Below, piece after piece: positions 24,254-32,866 of a stretch of 53,013 nt of DNA. A program made the position numbers and the translations under genes. The notes below the pieces were generated by a model. That model was given only the letters and a program-made list of their open reading frames with translations. It was not told the origin of the DNA and searched no databases. The stretch is from Prevotellaceae bacterium UBA1726 (GTDB lineage Bacteria; Bacteroidota; Bacteroidia; Bacteroidales; Bacteroidaceae). Numbering within the stretch: position 1 is the stretch's first letter; every line of letters starts with the position of its first letter. The stretch spans positions 1-53,013 of the forward strand of contig DCIM01000020.1 of the NCBI GenBank assembly GCA_002316005.1. Direction: 5' to 3'.

Positions 24254-24508
24254 TTATTCTTTAATCATTCCGCTCAAGGCCTTTGCCAACTGGTCAGGAC
24301 AAGATGTCGGTTTGAAACCGCATGTCACTCCTGAGAGTCGGTTGATGACCTCCTGTGCAGGCATACCCTTGACGAGTTTCGATATTCCCATGGTGTTGCC
24401 TGCGCAACCGCCAAAGAACTCTACGCTCTCAACGATGTTATTGTCGTCAATGACAATACGGATTGCCTTTGAGCAGGTGCCTTGAGTAGGATAAACAAGC
24501 TCTTTCAC
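24254..24508 (-). CDS. TSCPD-domain small protein (TIGR03905 type)
   Basis: The 84-residue protein begins with a GTG codon two bases after the yebC stop codon region, which suggests coupled translation. It contains GTCSKAIRIVID, FFGGCAGNTMGISKLVKGM and GVTCGFKPTSCPDQLAKAL, with cysteines and the TSCPD motif that name the family. A related domain ends some ribonucleotide reductases, where it may bind metal or nucleotide. Function of the free-standing form is unknown. Confidence 0.88.
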   Translation of the reverse strand: MKELVYPTQGTCSKAIRIVIDDNNIVESVEFFGGCAGNTMGISKLVKGMPAQEVINRLSGVTCGFKPTSCPDQLAKALSGMIKE

Positions 24509-24509
24509 C

Positions 24510-25250
24510 TTATGCCTCCTCTGGCTTCATGTTGGTGTAGACAGTCTGAACATCGTCAAACTCTTCGAGTTTCTCTACCATCTTGTCGATAGTAGCGCGC
24601 TGCTCAGCATCAACATCCTTCAGGTCGTTAGGGATATAAGTGAACTCACCAGCAACCTCGAAGCCTTTCTCCTCGAGTGCCTTCTGGATCTGTGCGTAAG
24701 ACTTTGGATCACCGTAGAGAGTGATTGTTGTCTCTTCCTTATCCTCGTCGTAGTCCTCGTCGTACTCGTCTTCTACATTGTAGTCGATGAGGTCGAGAAT
24801 GAGTTCGTCCATATCGATTTCATCATTCTTCTTGAATGTGAACTGTGCCTTGTGGTCGAAGAGGAACGAGAGTGAACCTGTTGTACCCATGTTACCGTTG
24901 AACTTGTTGAAGATTGAACGAACGTCAGCAACAGTACGGGTTGTGTTGTCTGTAAGAGTATCTACGAAGACAGCGATACCGTGAGGTCCGTATCCCTCGT
25001 AAGTTACTTCCTTGTAATCTGACTGGTCCTTACCCATCGCGTTCTTAATAGCGCGGTCGATATTGTCCTTAGGCATGTTCTCACGCTTACATGTAGCGAT
25101 GATTGAACGGAGTGTAGAGTTGGTCTCTGGATCAGGACCACCTGCCTTTACTGCGATTGCGATCTGCTTACCAAGACGGGTAAAGGTCTTTGCCATATTT
25201 CCCCATCTCTTCATTTTTCTTGCTTTACGGAATTCAAATGCTCTTCCCAT
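24510..25250 (-). CDS. yebC: YebC/PmpR-family protein
   Basis: The 246-residue protein shows MGRAFEFRKARKMKRWGNMAK, GGPDPETNSTLRSIIATCKRENMPKDNIDRAI, and YEGYGPHGIAVFVDTLTDNTTRTVADVRSIFNKFNGN, all strongly conserved in YebC. Members act as transcription regulators or, as recently shown for some, help translation of proline stretches. An acidic insertion (EDEYDEDYDEDKEE, near 160-172) is present. Heptamer repeats lie directly upstream of the start. Confidence 0.95.
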   Translation of the reverse strand: MGRAFEFRKARKMKRWGNMAKTFTRLGKQIAIAVKAGGPDPETNSTLRSIIATCKRENMPKDNIDRAIKNAMGKDQSDYKEVTYEGYGPHGIAVFVDTLTDNTTRTVADVRSIFNKFNGNMGTTGSLSFLFDHKAQFTFKKNDEIDMDELILDLIDYNVEDEYDEDYDEDKEETTITLYGDPKSYAQIQKALEEKGFEVAGEFTYIPNDLKDVDAEQRATIDKMVEKLEEFDDVQTVYTNMKPEEA

Positions 25251-25261
25251 ATTTTTAATTT

Positions 25262-25288
25262 ACAATTTGACAATTTACAATTTACAAT
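25262..25288 (-). repeat. 27-bp arm of an inverted repeat, left
   Basis: Composed of GTAAATT-type heptamers on the minus strand, it is the exact inverse of 25702-25728. The two arms flank the four-helix-bundle gene. Confidence 0.88.
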
Positions 25289-25328
25289 TAATAGAATTAA
25301 TTGAAACTGACAACTGTACTATTCTACA

Positions 25329-25697
25329 TTATTTTTTAGATTCTAAATTTCTTCTTGTTGTTATTATCGACTTGACAATTATACTCAGGAGTTCTTTGTT
25401 TTCCTGTTGTATATCCTCCATCCTTTTTTCAGGAAGGATTCCACAATCTACAATCATTTCCAACCAATGCAAAGTTTCATCGAGTTCTTCCTCCACCATT
25501 TTCAGTTTGTTAAGGAAGTCTTTATCCGATTTGGCAATACATGCTGCCCTGTAGTTTGCAGCAGGAGATGTACCTGAGCGAATAATCTGATGAGCGATGG
25601 TAACGCTTGTAAGCGAATTCGTAGGCATTGCATCAACAAGTTTTGCAATCCTAAGCGAAAACTTCTTCAAGCGGTCTTTCAACTCATCGCTATTCAT
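25329..25697 (-). CDS. Four-helix-bundle protein (S23 / 23S rRNA intervening-sequence protein family)
   Basis: The 122-residue protein has four predicted helices and the family motif SVTIAHQIIRSGTSPAANYRAACIAKSDKDFLNKLKMVEEELDETLHWLEMI. Members are found inside insertions of 23S rRNA genes and as scattered genes in Bacteroidota; their role is unknown. Here it sits between pheT and yebC and is bracketed by exact 27-bp inverted repeats (25262-25288 and 25702-25728), giving a cassette of about 470 bases. This suggests it is a mobile or horizontally moving unit. Confidence 0.9.
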   Translation of the reverse strand: MNSDELKDRLKKFSLRIAKLVDAMPTNSLTSVTIAHQIIRSGTSPAANYRAACIAKSDKDFLNKLKMVEEELDETLHWLEMIVDCGILPEKRMEDIQQENKELLSIIVKSIITTRRNLESKK

Positions 25698-25701
25698 CTC
25701 A

Positions 25702-25728
25702 ATTGTAAATTGTAAATTGTCAAATTGT
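25702..25728 (+). repeat. 27-bp arm of an inverted repeat, right
   Basis: Tandem GTAAATT and GTCAAATT units, exact inverse of 25262-25288. It ends nine bases before the pheT stop codon. Confidence 0.88.
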
Positions 25729-25737
25729 CAAATAGAA

Positions 25738-28209
25738 TTAGCGCAGTTCGGCGTTAAGCTTCTGCTTCAACGCAGCAACGAGCTTATTCATAACGGCTTC
25801 AATGGCCTTGTCGTTGAGGGTCTTCTCAGCGTCCTGGAGGATGAAGTTCACAGCGTATGACTTCTTACCCTCTGGGAGGTTCTTGCCCTCATAGACATCA
25901 AAGAGTTCAACGCTCTTGAGGAGCTTCTTCTCGCTCTGACGGGCAATCTGCTCAATCTGTGCAAACTCTACCGACTTGTCGATGAGCAACGCAAGGTCGC
26001 GCGAAACTGAAGGATACTTTGAAATCTCTGTGTACTCCACCTTGTTCTTGCGGATTGCCTTCATTACTGTTGTCCAGTGGATGTCGGCATAATAGACAGG
26101 AGCATCAATCTGGATACCTGTAGCCTTGTTGTTCGACATTTTCTTGCTTACGATACCCATCTCTACGAACACCTTTCCGCCGCGGTTCTTCAACTCGAGT
26201 GCTGAAGAGAAGATGTTGTTCTGGCTCTTCTCGCTAACGAGCATGCCCATTGGCACACCAAGGCGGTTGAGGATATTCAGAACATAAGCCTTCAACTCAT
26301 AGAATGTGCTGTCCTCGTTTGGATGAGCCCACGAGCCCTCAACACGCTTACCAGTAACCCACAAGCCGAGGTGCATCTCCTCAGAGTAAGCACGCATTGG
26401 GTTCTCTGGGTCGTGCTTCTCAGCGTTGAAGTGGTAGCAGTTGCCAATCTCGAAGAACTTGAGGTTTGCCATCTTGCGGTTAGCGTTGCGCATGATTGAC
26501 TCAAGACCGCCGAAGAGCAAAGTCTGACGCATCACACCAAGGTCGGCTGAGAGTGGATTCATCACCTTCACGGTTGTCTCCTCTGTATAGACATTCAGTC
26601 CCTGATAGTAAGAAGTCTTTGTGAGCGAGTTGTTGAGGATTTCGTTGAAACCACAACCTACCAACTGCTCGCCGATAAGGTTCTCAAGACGATGTTCCAT
26701 ATCGCTTGCCTCAGCAACGGTCAATGACGACTTCAACTGTGTTGGAATCTCCACATTATTATATCCGTATATGCGAAGGATATCCTCCACTACATCGCAA
26801 GGGCGCTGAACATCCACGCGATAAGCAGGAACCTCGAGTGTCACAGCCTCTTCTGTCTCTGCAACGACCTTCATCTCAAGGCTCTCGGCAATCTTCTTGA
26901 TTGTGTCCTTACCGATTTCCTTACCGATGAGAGTGTGTGCATAGTCGTATGAGAGTTCAACGACTGGGTTTGCTATTGGATTTGGATAAACATCCTTGAT
27001 CAGCATTGACACCTTACCGCCTGCCAACTCCTTGCAGAGGATTGCTGCCTGCTGCATGGCGTAGATCTGTCCGTTTGGATCAATACCACGCTCGAAACGG
27101 AACGAGGCGTCGGTTGAAAGACCATGACGACGTGCTGACTTACGAATCCATGTTGGGTGGAAGTAAGCCGACTCGAGAACCACATTGCGTGTTGTGTCGT
27201 ATGTGCCCGAACCCTTACCGCCGAATACGCCAGCGATACACATTGGCTCTTCTGCGTTGCAGATAGCAAGGTCGCGCTCTGAGAGTTTGTGCTCCTCGCC
27301 GTCGAGTGTGACGAATGGAGTTCCCTCTGGCATTGTCTTCACAACAATTTTGTTGCCGATTACCATGTCTGCGTCAAAGCAATGCATTGGCTGACCATAA
27401 GCCATCATGATATAGTTTGTGATATCTACGATATTGTTGATTGGACGAAGACCAATGACATTGAGTTTGTTCTTCAGCCACTCTGGCGACTCCTTTACCT
27501 CACAGTCGGTTATTGAAAGACCCACATAACGGCGGCAAGCCTCTGTGTTCTCAATCACAACCTCGATTGGGAGGTCCTCGTTGTCAACGGCAAACTTAGA
27601 GCAGCCAGGACGATGGAGACTTGTCTCATATCCGTTCTGCTTGAGCCATGCGTAGAGGTCGCGTGCCACTCCCCAATGCGAGAGTGCATCAGCGCGGTTG
27701 GCTGTGATGTCCACCTCAATGAGCCAGTCGCTCTCAAGGTTGTAGTATTCTGCTGCAGGAGTTCCCACAACAGCGTCCTGTGGCAGTTCGATGATACCGT
27801 CGTGACTTGTGCCGATACCGATTTCGTCCTCAGCGCAAATCATTCCGTTCGACTCATATCCACGGAGTTTCGACTTCTTGATTTTGAATTCCTTGTCACC
27901 GTCGTAGAGCACGCAGCCTACATCAGCAACGATAACCTTCAGACCTGCGCGGCAGTTTGGTGCGCCACAGACAATCTGCTGTGCCTCGCCCTTGCCAAGG
28001 TCAACTGTTGTGAGGTGGAGGTGTGTCTCTGGGATGTCCTCGCATGTGAGAACCTGTCCTACATAGAGTCCTTTCAATCCACCACGGATAGTTTGTACTT
28101 CCTCGAGCGAGCCAACTTCAAGACCTGTTGAAGTGAGTGCAACACTTACCTCCTCTGGTGTCAGCGAGAAGTCGACATACTCTTTAAGCCATTTATACGA
28201 AATATTCAT
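25738..28209 (-). CDS. pheT: Phenylalanine--tRNA ligase beta subunit
   Basis: Starting at the ATG at 28209 the protein has 823 residues and begins MNISYKWLKEYVDFSLTPEEV as expected. It shows the tRNA-binding OB domain (VGQVLTCEDIPETHLHLTTVDLG), the B3/4 domain (HWGVARDLYAWL and later), the B5 domain (YDYAHTLIGKEI, RVDVQRPCDVVEDILRIYGYNNV) and the C-terminal FDX-ACB domain (KYPSVSRDLALLIDKSVEF). PheT pairs with PheS, which is not in the window. A start 32 codons earlier lies upstream of or within the leader and is not used by the family. Confidence 0.97.
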   Translation of the reverse strand: MNISYKWLKEYVDFSLTPEEVSVALTSTGLEVGSLEEVQTIRGGLKGLYVGQVLTCEDIPETHLHLTTVDLGKGEAQQIVCGAPNCRAGLKVIVADVGCVLYDGDKEFKIKKSKLRGYESNGMICAEDEIGIGTSHDGIIELPQDAVVGTPAAEYYNLESDWLIEVDITANRADALSHWGVARDLYAWLKQNGYETSLHRPGCSKFAVDNEDLPIEVVIENTEACRRYVGLSITDCEVKESPEWLKNKLNVIGLRPINNIVDITNYIMMAYGQPMHCFDADMVIGNKIVVKTMPEGTPFVTLDGEEHKLSERDLAICNAEEPMCIAGVFGGKGSGTYDTTRNVVLESAYFHPTWIRKSARRHGLSTDASFRFERGIDPNGQIYAMQQAAILCKELAGGKVSMLIKDVYPNPIANPVVELSYDYAHTLIGKEIGKDTIKKIAESLEMKVVAETEEAVTLEVPAYRVDVQRPCDVVEDILRIYGYNNVEIPTQLKSSLTVAEASDMEHRLENLIGEQLVGCGFNEILNNSLTKTSYYQGLNVYTEETTVKVMNPLSADLGVMRQTLLFGGLESIMRNANRKMANLKFFEIGNCYHFNAEKHDPENPMRAYSEEMHLGLWVTGKRVEGSWAHPNEDSTFYELKAYVLNILNRLGVPMGMLVSEKSQNNIFSSALELKNRGGKVFVEMGIVSKKMSNNKATGIQIDAPVYYADIHWTTVMKAIRKNKVEYTEISKYPSVSRDLALLIDKSVEFAQIEQIARQSEKKLLKSVELFDVYEGKNLPEGKKSYAVNFILQDAEKTLNDKAIEAVMNKLVAALKQKLNAELR

Positions 28210-28275
28210 AAATCTGTTAGATATTTTATCACACGAAAATCGGTGCGACCGAATGGCCACATCGCAAATTTTCTG

Positions 28276-28306
28276 CAAAATTAATAAATTTTGGTCACAT
28301 GGCAAA
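28276..28306 (-). promoter_or_regulatory. Promoter of pheT
   Basis: Minus strand TTTG (28303-28306), 19 bases, TAATTTTG (28276-28283). It leaves a leader of about 60 bases with no recognised leader peptide. Confidence 0.8.
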
Positions 28307-28340
28307 ATAATTCCGTAGGAAAGTGCAAGCCGAAATCAAA

Positions 28341-28404
28341 AAATCCCCAAATCATCAAATCATCAAATCTCTAAATCATCAAATCATCAAATCATCAAAT
28401 CACC
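28341..28404. repeat. Octamer tandem repeat (AAATCATC)
   Basis: Eight 8-bp units from 28341 to 28404, of which five are exact AAATCATC. The stop codon of the gene at 28400 lies inside the last unit. Confidence 0.92.
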
Positions 28405-28936
28405 TAATGATATTCTTCCACACTTTCAGCACTATTTCGTATTGCTTGCGGTAGGTCTTTAATTTTCCGGTAAGCCACCTTGGGCAAAATTTCTCCATCC
28501 TTGGATGCGAGAGTTTATGGCTTTTGTATGCCTGCACTCGTTTCAGAATGGCGGGGCGCGAACCTACCACCTCCTCTCCTACTCGTGCTTTAAGGAGGTT
28601 GAGGAAATGGTCGAGGTTGTCTTCTGCAAGTGGGCGATATTCCATAGGATGTATGGGACATGTATAAAACTCCTCGGGCGACAGTTCTGCGAGTGTGTAA
28701 TAGTAATAGATGAACGCCCAGAAGGCTGTCTTTCCCATACGGCAGTTGTAGGCAAGCACAAAGGGTTTCTTCGTGTTCTCGGGCGAATGGTCGTAGGCTA
28801 GTTTCACGACGGCTTCTGCCCTGAGGTAGAAATCCTCTTCCACATCTTTGTTGCGGAAGGGATTCACTACCGGGCGACCGACGGGCCTTATTCGCTCCGA
28901 CTGCTTTTGTTGGAGTATGTGCTCGTCGTTATTCAT
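28400..28936 (-). CDS. Protein of unknown function, second gene of an accessory pair
   Basis: From the ATG at 28936, which overlaps the stop of the upstream gene by eight bases, the protein has 178 residues. It is basic, has no signal or membrane segment, and contains NPFRNKDVEEDFYLRAEAVV, LAYNCRMGKTAFWAFIYYYYTLAEL and a Lys/Arg-rich C-terminal half (KLKTYRKQYEIVLKVWKNIIR) that could bind nucleic acid. I do not recognise the family. GKT in CRMGKTAF is not a full P-loop. Its stop codon falls in an octamer repeat. Confidence 0.75.
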   Translation of the reverse strand: MNNDEHILQQKQSERIRPVGRPVVNPFRNKDVEEDFYLRAEAVVKLAYDHSPENTKKPFVLAYNCRMGKTAFWAFIYYYYTLAELSPEEFYTCPIHPMEYRPLAEDNLDHFLNLLKARVGEEVVGSRPAILKRVQAYKSHKLSHPRMEKFCPRWLTGKLKTYRKQYEIVLKVWKNIIR

Positions 28937-29876
28937 CGTCTTCAAGGTCGAGGTCTTCGTCATCAAAATCTTCGTTTTCGCCCAATCCGAGCAGGTCGAT
29001 GAAGATGTAGCGAAGGGTGAACTGCTTGTCGGCAAACACCACTCCATGCTTCTTGGCGAGTGTGTCCAACGCCTCTGCTATCTCATTGCCGAATGTCTCG
29101 TCTTTCTTCTGCTGGCGTATGAGTCGCTCCTCTATGAAAGCGGCAAGTTCCTTGGCATAGTCCACCTGACGGTAGTCGTAGGTGCGGCAGAGGAAGGTGT
29201 CAGTCATATCATAGATTGACTGCGACATATACGTGAGTCCCATGCGACGGCCCAACTCTCGGTGGTTGTGGGCATCCCACACAGCATCAACGAGTTTGTC
29301 GAGACTCGTGCGGTTTTCCTCTTTCGAGTTCTTCTTGTCAAGATGTCCGAAATGCACATACTGATGCAGTTCGTTGTAGGCAACGGCTGTGGCATCTTCG
29401 CTTGAGGCATGCTGTACGGCAAGTCCTTCGGTCATGACCTGTACCAGATAGATATGCTCGGTGTTGTAGAGGAAGTCGCGCAACTCGTCGTTGGCTATGC
29501 TGTAGTCGCCTTGAACGAAACCGAACGGCTGCTCTGTGAGGTCGAGTGGCTGATGGCGGAAGAGTGGATAGCAGAGTGCCTTCAAACGCTGATAGAATGT
29601 CAAGCGTTTTCGCTGTTGTGGCGCGAGGGCGTCAATCTGGCGGAGGTCGTGAAGCGAGCGCTCTGCCTCTTCGAGTTCAAACATCTCTATCGACCACTCG
29701 GTCTTCATGCTATATCGGCCTTTGTCGAAATATCGGTCGGCTGTGGCGAGGAGCAACTGGTTCTGCTCGTCGGCTGAGAGAGAGTCGAATTCGTCGAATT
29801 CCTCACCCTTGCGTGGTGCTTCTTTTGCCACACATTCGTCAAAACGTTTTACTAAAATGTCTAATGTCCAATTCAT
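28929..29876 (-). CDS. Protein of unknown function, first gene of an accessory pair
   Basis: The 315-residue protein is mostly helical, lacks signal and membrane segments, and ends in a very acidic tail (ENEDFDDEDLDLEDDE). Motifs that stand out are LADRYFDKGRYSMKTEWSIEMFELEEAE-like helices near residue 50 (here ATADRYFDKGRYSM), and YNELHQYVHFGHLDKKN near 165. A TATCTTTG box lies 56 bases upstream. Function and family are not recognised. It is translationally coupled to the gene at 28400. Confidence 0.8.
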   Translation of the reverse strand: MNWTLDILVKRFDECVAKEAPRKGEEFDEFDSLSADEQNQLLLATADRYFDKGRYSMKTEWSIEMFELEEAERSLHDLRQIDALAPQQRKRLTFYQRLKALCYPLFRHQPLDLTEQPFGFVQGDYSIANDELRDFLYNTEHIYLVQVMTEGLAVQHASSEDATAVAYNELHQYVHFGHLDKKNSKEENRTSLDKLVDAVWDAHNHRELGRRMGLTYMSQSIYDMTDTFLCRTYDYRQVDYAKELAAFIEERLIRQQKKDETFGNEIAEALDTLAKKHGVVFADKQFTLRYIFIDLLGLGENEDFDDEDLDLEDDE

Positions 29877-29931
29877 AGTTGTTTCTTTCTTTTTGATGGG
29901 CGACCATCACCTCGTTTTTCTGTTCTTTATG

Positions 29932-29939
29932 CAAAGATA
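29932..29939 (-). promoter_or_regulatory. Promoter -7 box of the accessory pair
   Basis: Minus strand TATCTTTG. The -33 side is weak (GTTG at about 18 bases), so the call is moderate. Confidence 0.55.
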
Positions 29940-29971
29940 GGAAAATTCGGCGACAGTCAACCCAGTTTCAC

Positions 29972-30005
29972 ATAATTTTCTTATTGTTAACTGTTAGATG
30001 TTAGA
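29972..30005 (-). repeat. Heptamer repeat element, copy A
   Basis: Minus strand shows CTAACAT, CTAACAG, TTAACAA then TAAGAAAATT. It begins at the stop codon of the DUF3987 gene. Other copies: 32604-32643, 32767-32793, 40427-40461, 43498-43531. Confidence 0.85.
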
Positions 30006-32424
30006 TTGCGACCTTCTTCACCTTTGTGTAAATGCCGTCTGTTGCCTTGAGAACAAGGCCGTCAGCCCTCCAGCGTGCGAGTACCATATACACATCTGGC
30101 GAGTCGCCATTCTGTCGGCGGAGGTTGATAACATCCTGGATGGTGAATGTGTCAGGCAGTACAGAGAGGAGCTTCTTGTTCTTTGTCATTCGGCCCTTTG
30201 GCTGGTCGTTCTCCTTGGCGTTTATCTTGTCGTACTCATCGCCGCAGAAGTTGTAGCAGAGTGTGCGTGCGCTCTCGGCCACCCATATTGCCTCGCGGGC
30301 AATGAGACGGAGAGTCTTCTCGTCCTGAGGGCAACCCCAGAGGAACCAGAACAGCACTCCTGCTCGATAGCCGATGACGGCTGCTCGGTTGGCAAGGTCG
30401 CGCCATGTCTCGTCTGGGTTCTCGTCGTCTTCCTTGTCGCACTTGCCTATCCAACTGTTGATGGCCTTGTCGAGGAATGGGAAGGCGAACTCCTTGTTTC
30501 CCTGATGAACAGAGCGGAGGTCGTCCACCTCAATACCGTCTTCCTGCTCCATTGTTCCTGCCTGCCAGAGTGCCCAGAGCATTGGCTCAATCTGTCGCCA
30601 CTCCTCCTCGGTATAGTCCTCATAGCGTGGCACTCCCTTTGTGCGCACCTCAGGCAGAGCGGCAAAGATGACGCGGTTGTTGAGTCCTCCCTCTGGGTTG
30701 TTGTAGAGGGCGTGCATTGAGTTGTAGGTACCGCAGAAGAGGGTGTTCAGGAAGATAGGAATGCGGATGTTGCGGGTGAGCTGGTTCTTCGACTCCTTAC
30801 CTCCCACTCCATTGTCGAACGCCTTGCAGTAGAGGTCGTCGTTGTCGCTGTAGCGTGCTCGGCGTGCCTTCACAATGCGGTTTACCTCCTCGGTGAACTG
30901 CATGCCATGCTCTCCTCCGAGATTGTCGAGATACTCGAGCATCTGGCTTGTTGTGGTGTCGTCAGAGAAGATGCGGATCTTGGCGTGTGGGTCGGCAGGA
31001 TAGTCCTCGTCCTGCTTGCGTCGTGCCACCATCTGCTGATAGTCCTGTGCCTTCTTGCGCTCCTCTGCATCCCACTCTGCGAGTGGCTTCATCAGGTTGT
31101 CGTAGATGTGGGTGGCGAAGGCCTTGCCTCGTCCCGACTTACCCACTACGGCTGTCATGAACGACAGGCTGTTCACACGGTTGTCGAGATAGCGGAAGCG
31201 GATGTGTGTGCCGTAGGTGCCGAGGATTGGCAGGGCAACGAATGGCACCAGATTGCGCACAGCCTTTGGATAGTGGCGCATCATCATCTGAATCATTGGT
31301 GGCATCTTTGGCATTCGCTGAAGTTCCATTCGCTTGTTGTCCTCAGCGCCCGACTGCTCCATCTTCAGTTGCGAGAGGATGCCTCGCATGGTAGGTGTCA
31401 TCGTGCGACCGGTGGTGTTGATGGCTGAGTTGATGGTGCGACGGATTTCAGCATCAGGCAGTTCGGCAAAGTAAGGACTGACAAGCATTCGTGTCTGCTC
31501 GAAGTTGTAGTCGGTGAGGTAGCGCAGATGCAGCACGAGGGTAAAGAGGTCGATGTTGCGCTCGCCGGTCTTTGGCTGTCCGCTGGTGGCAATGCGGTTC
31601 AGCAGTTCGGTGATGATTCGGCTGAACTTGATGCCCTCATACTTGAACGCCTCGGCAAGGAGCATCTGTGGGGCTTCAGGCGCTGGCTGTGGCGTTGGCG
31701 CTGGTGCCTCATTGTTCTGTTCGCCGAGATATATCTCGGCGCACTCGACAGCCTCCTCCTGTGGGGCCTCCATCGCGAACATCTGGTCATTGCAGAAGAG
31801 CACGCCCTTTTCTGCAGGGATGAACGACAGGCGTACAAGGTCCTTGATGCTTCGGTCGGCATACTCAACGAGGTTGAGCTGTTCGGCCATTCGCTCCTGA
31901 CACTGGGCAATGCTCTCACCCGCGTTCATTGTAGTAACGAGGCGCATGCCCTCGCCGCGTGGCGTCACATGTGCGAGCATGATGCCAAGGGCCTCTTCAC
32001 GACCGGCAATCTTCTCTGCATAGAGCACACTCACATCCTGAGGCAGATGGTCGTAGTCGTGGATGCAGAGTCCGCTTGCCTGAGCGTTATCGTTCTTTGG
32101 GCGCACTCCGTCAGCAGGCATCTGACAGGCGTACATCGCAACAGGCAGCTGCTGCTTCAGGAGGTTCTTCTTCTCCTGATCGGGTTCTGCTGAAATCTGG
32201 TTTGCAAGGTTGGTGACAAGCACCGACTTTGTCAGCGCATGAAACATCTCAGCAGTAAGATGCTTCACCTTGTGGCTAAGCTTAGAGTCCATATAGCCAA
32301 GACTCATGTAGTTCTTTCGCATAGACTGAAAGGTTTTATGAGTTAATACTTTTGTTCTGGAGGGTGCCTGCGCATCATGCTTGCCTAATACACAAGGCCC
32401 TTCATATATATTATACCCTCCCAT
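30001..32424 (-). CDS. PrimPol-like (VirE_N/BT4734-type) plus DUF3987 helicase-like protein
   Basis: The 807-residue protein combines three parts. Residues about 55-235 resemble the VirE N-terminal/BT4734 domain, with an acidic motif CIHDYDHL (Asp123, Asp125) and HVTPRGEGMRLV, comparable to the catalytic DxD and a later glycine-rich motif of primase-polymerases. Residues about 260-740 are a DUF3987 domain with a Walker A-like GKSGRGKA at 428-435, a possible Walker B region RIFSDD, and an FCGT segment. The last 60 residues look like a winged helix. Such proteins occur mainly in mobile and accessory regions and probably act on DNA. The lysine-following Ser/Thr of Walker A is Ala here. No integrase or relaxase is nearby. 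Confidence 0.85.
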   Translation of the reverse strand: MGGYNIYEGPCVLGKHDAQAPSRTKVLTHKTFQSMRKNYMSLGYMDSKLSHKVKHLTAEMFHALTKSVLVTNLANQISAEPDQEKKNLLKQQLPVAMYACQMPADGVRPKNDNAQASGLCIHDYDHLPQDVSVLYAEKIAGREEALGIMLAHVTPRGEGMRLVTTMNAGESIAQCQERMAEQLNLVEYADRSIKDLVRLSFIPAEKGVLFCNDQMFAMEAPQEEAVECAEIYLGEQNNEAPAPTPQPAPEAPQMLLAEAFKYEGIKFSRIITELLNRIATSGQPKTGERNIDLFTLVLHLRYLTDYNFEQTRMLVSPYFAELPDAEIRRTINSAINTTGRTMTPTMRGILSQLKMEQSGAEDNKRMELQRMPKMPPMIQMMMRHYPKAVRNLVPFVALPILGTYGTHIRFRYLDNRVNSLSFMTAVVGKSGRGKAFATHIYDNLMKPLAEWDAEERKKAQDYQQMVARRKQDEDYPADPHAKIRIFSDDTTTSQMLEYLDNLGGEHGMQFTEEVNRIVKARRARYSDNDDLYCKAFDNGVGGKESKNQLTRNIRIPIFLNTLFCGTYNSMHALYNNPEGGLNNRVIFAALPEVRTKGVPRYEDYTEEEWRQIEPMLWALWQAGTMEQEDGIEVDDLRSVHQGNKEFAFPFLDKAINSWIGKCDKEDDENPDETWRDLANRAAVIGYRAGVLFWFLWGCPQDEKTLRLIAREAIWVAESARTLCYNFCGDEYDKINAKENDQPKGRMTKNKKLLSVLPDTFTIQDVINLRRQNGDSPDVYMVLARWRADGLVLKATDGIYTKVKKVAI

Positions 32425-32429
32425 TTAGC

Positions 32430-32545
32430 GAAAAATGGCACACTAATACCAAAAAGTTTTACACCAAAATACTAACCTACTGATTTTCAACGAGAAAAAA
32501 GTTTGAAAATAATGTGGGACATTTTATGAAAAATGGCACACTAAT
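32430..32545. repeat. 18-bp direct repeat pair upstream of the DUF3987 gene
   Basis: GAAAAATGGCACACTAAT occurs at 32430-32447 and again at 32528-32545, 98 bases apart start to start. The first copy lies only six bases upstream of the DUF3987 start codon. It could be an operator pair or a recombination site. Confidence 0.8.
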
Positions 32546-32603
32546 TACCCCGTTATGTAGGCAGGAGGCACGAAGACAGGCGAAAGAGAACTGTGGAAGA
32601 CAG

Positions 32604-32643
32604 TAACGGTAACAAGTAACAGGTAACAATAAGAAAATTTCGT
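32604..32643 (+). repeat. Heptamer repeat element, copy B
   Basis: GTAACAA, GTAACAG, GTAACAA then TAAGAAAATTTCGT. It faces copy C at 32767-32793 as an inverted pair 120 bases apart. Confidence 0.85.
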
Positions 32644-32766
32644 GCCACGTGCGCGCAGGCAGAATCTGTGGTATAGGTAGAAAGATAATGCTATTTATGA
32701 ATATGGTTATATATGTGTCTTACTATAGAGTTGTATTTTCATTCCTTAATCCCATCCGCGTAAATT

Positions 32767-32793
32767 CCTTATTGTTACTTGTTACCTGTTACT
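32767..32793 (-). repeat. Heptamer repeat element, copy C
   Basis: Minus strand GTAACAG, GTAACAA, GTAACAA, TAAGG. It is shorter than the other copies and inverted with respect to copy B. Confidence 0.8.
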
Positions 32794-32866
32794 CTATCAT
32801 ATGCCCTGATTGTTTGCTTGTAAATATTTTTCGCAATAAATTTCTTATTTCTTTCAATTCAGCGTG

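Noticed and set aside
28341..28404. CRISPR-like array
   Set aside because: The repeats are directly adjacent 8-bp units without spacers, so this is a simple tandem repeat.
28400..28936. P-loop in the unknown protein (CRMGKTAF)
   Set aside because: It lacks the glycine spacing of a Walker A motif and has no partner Walker B.
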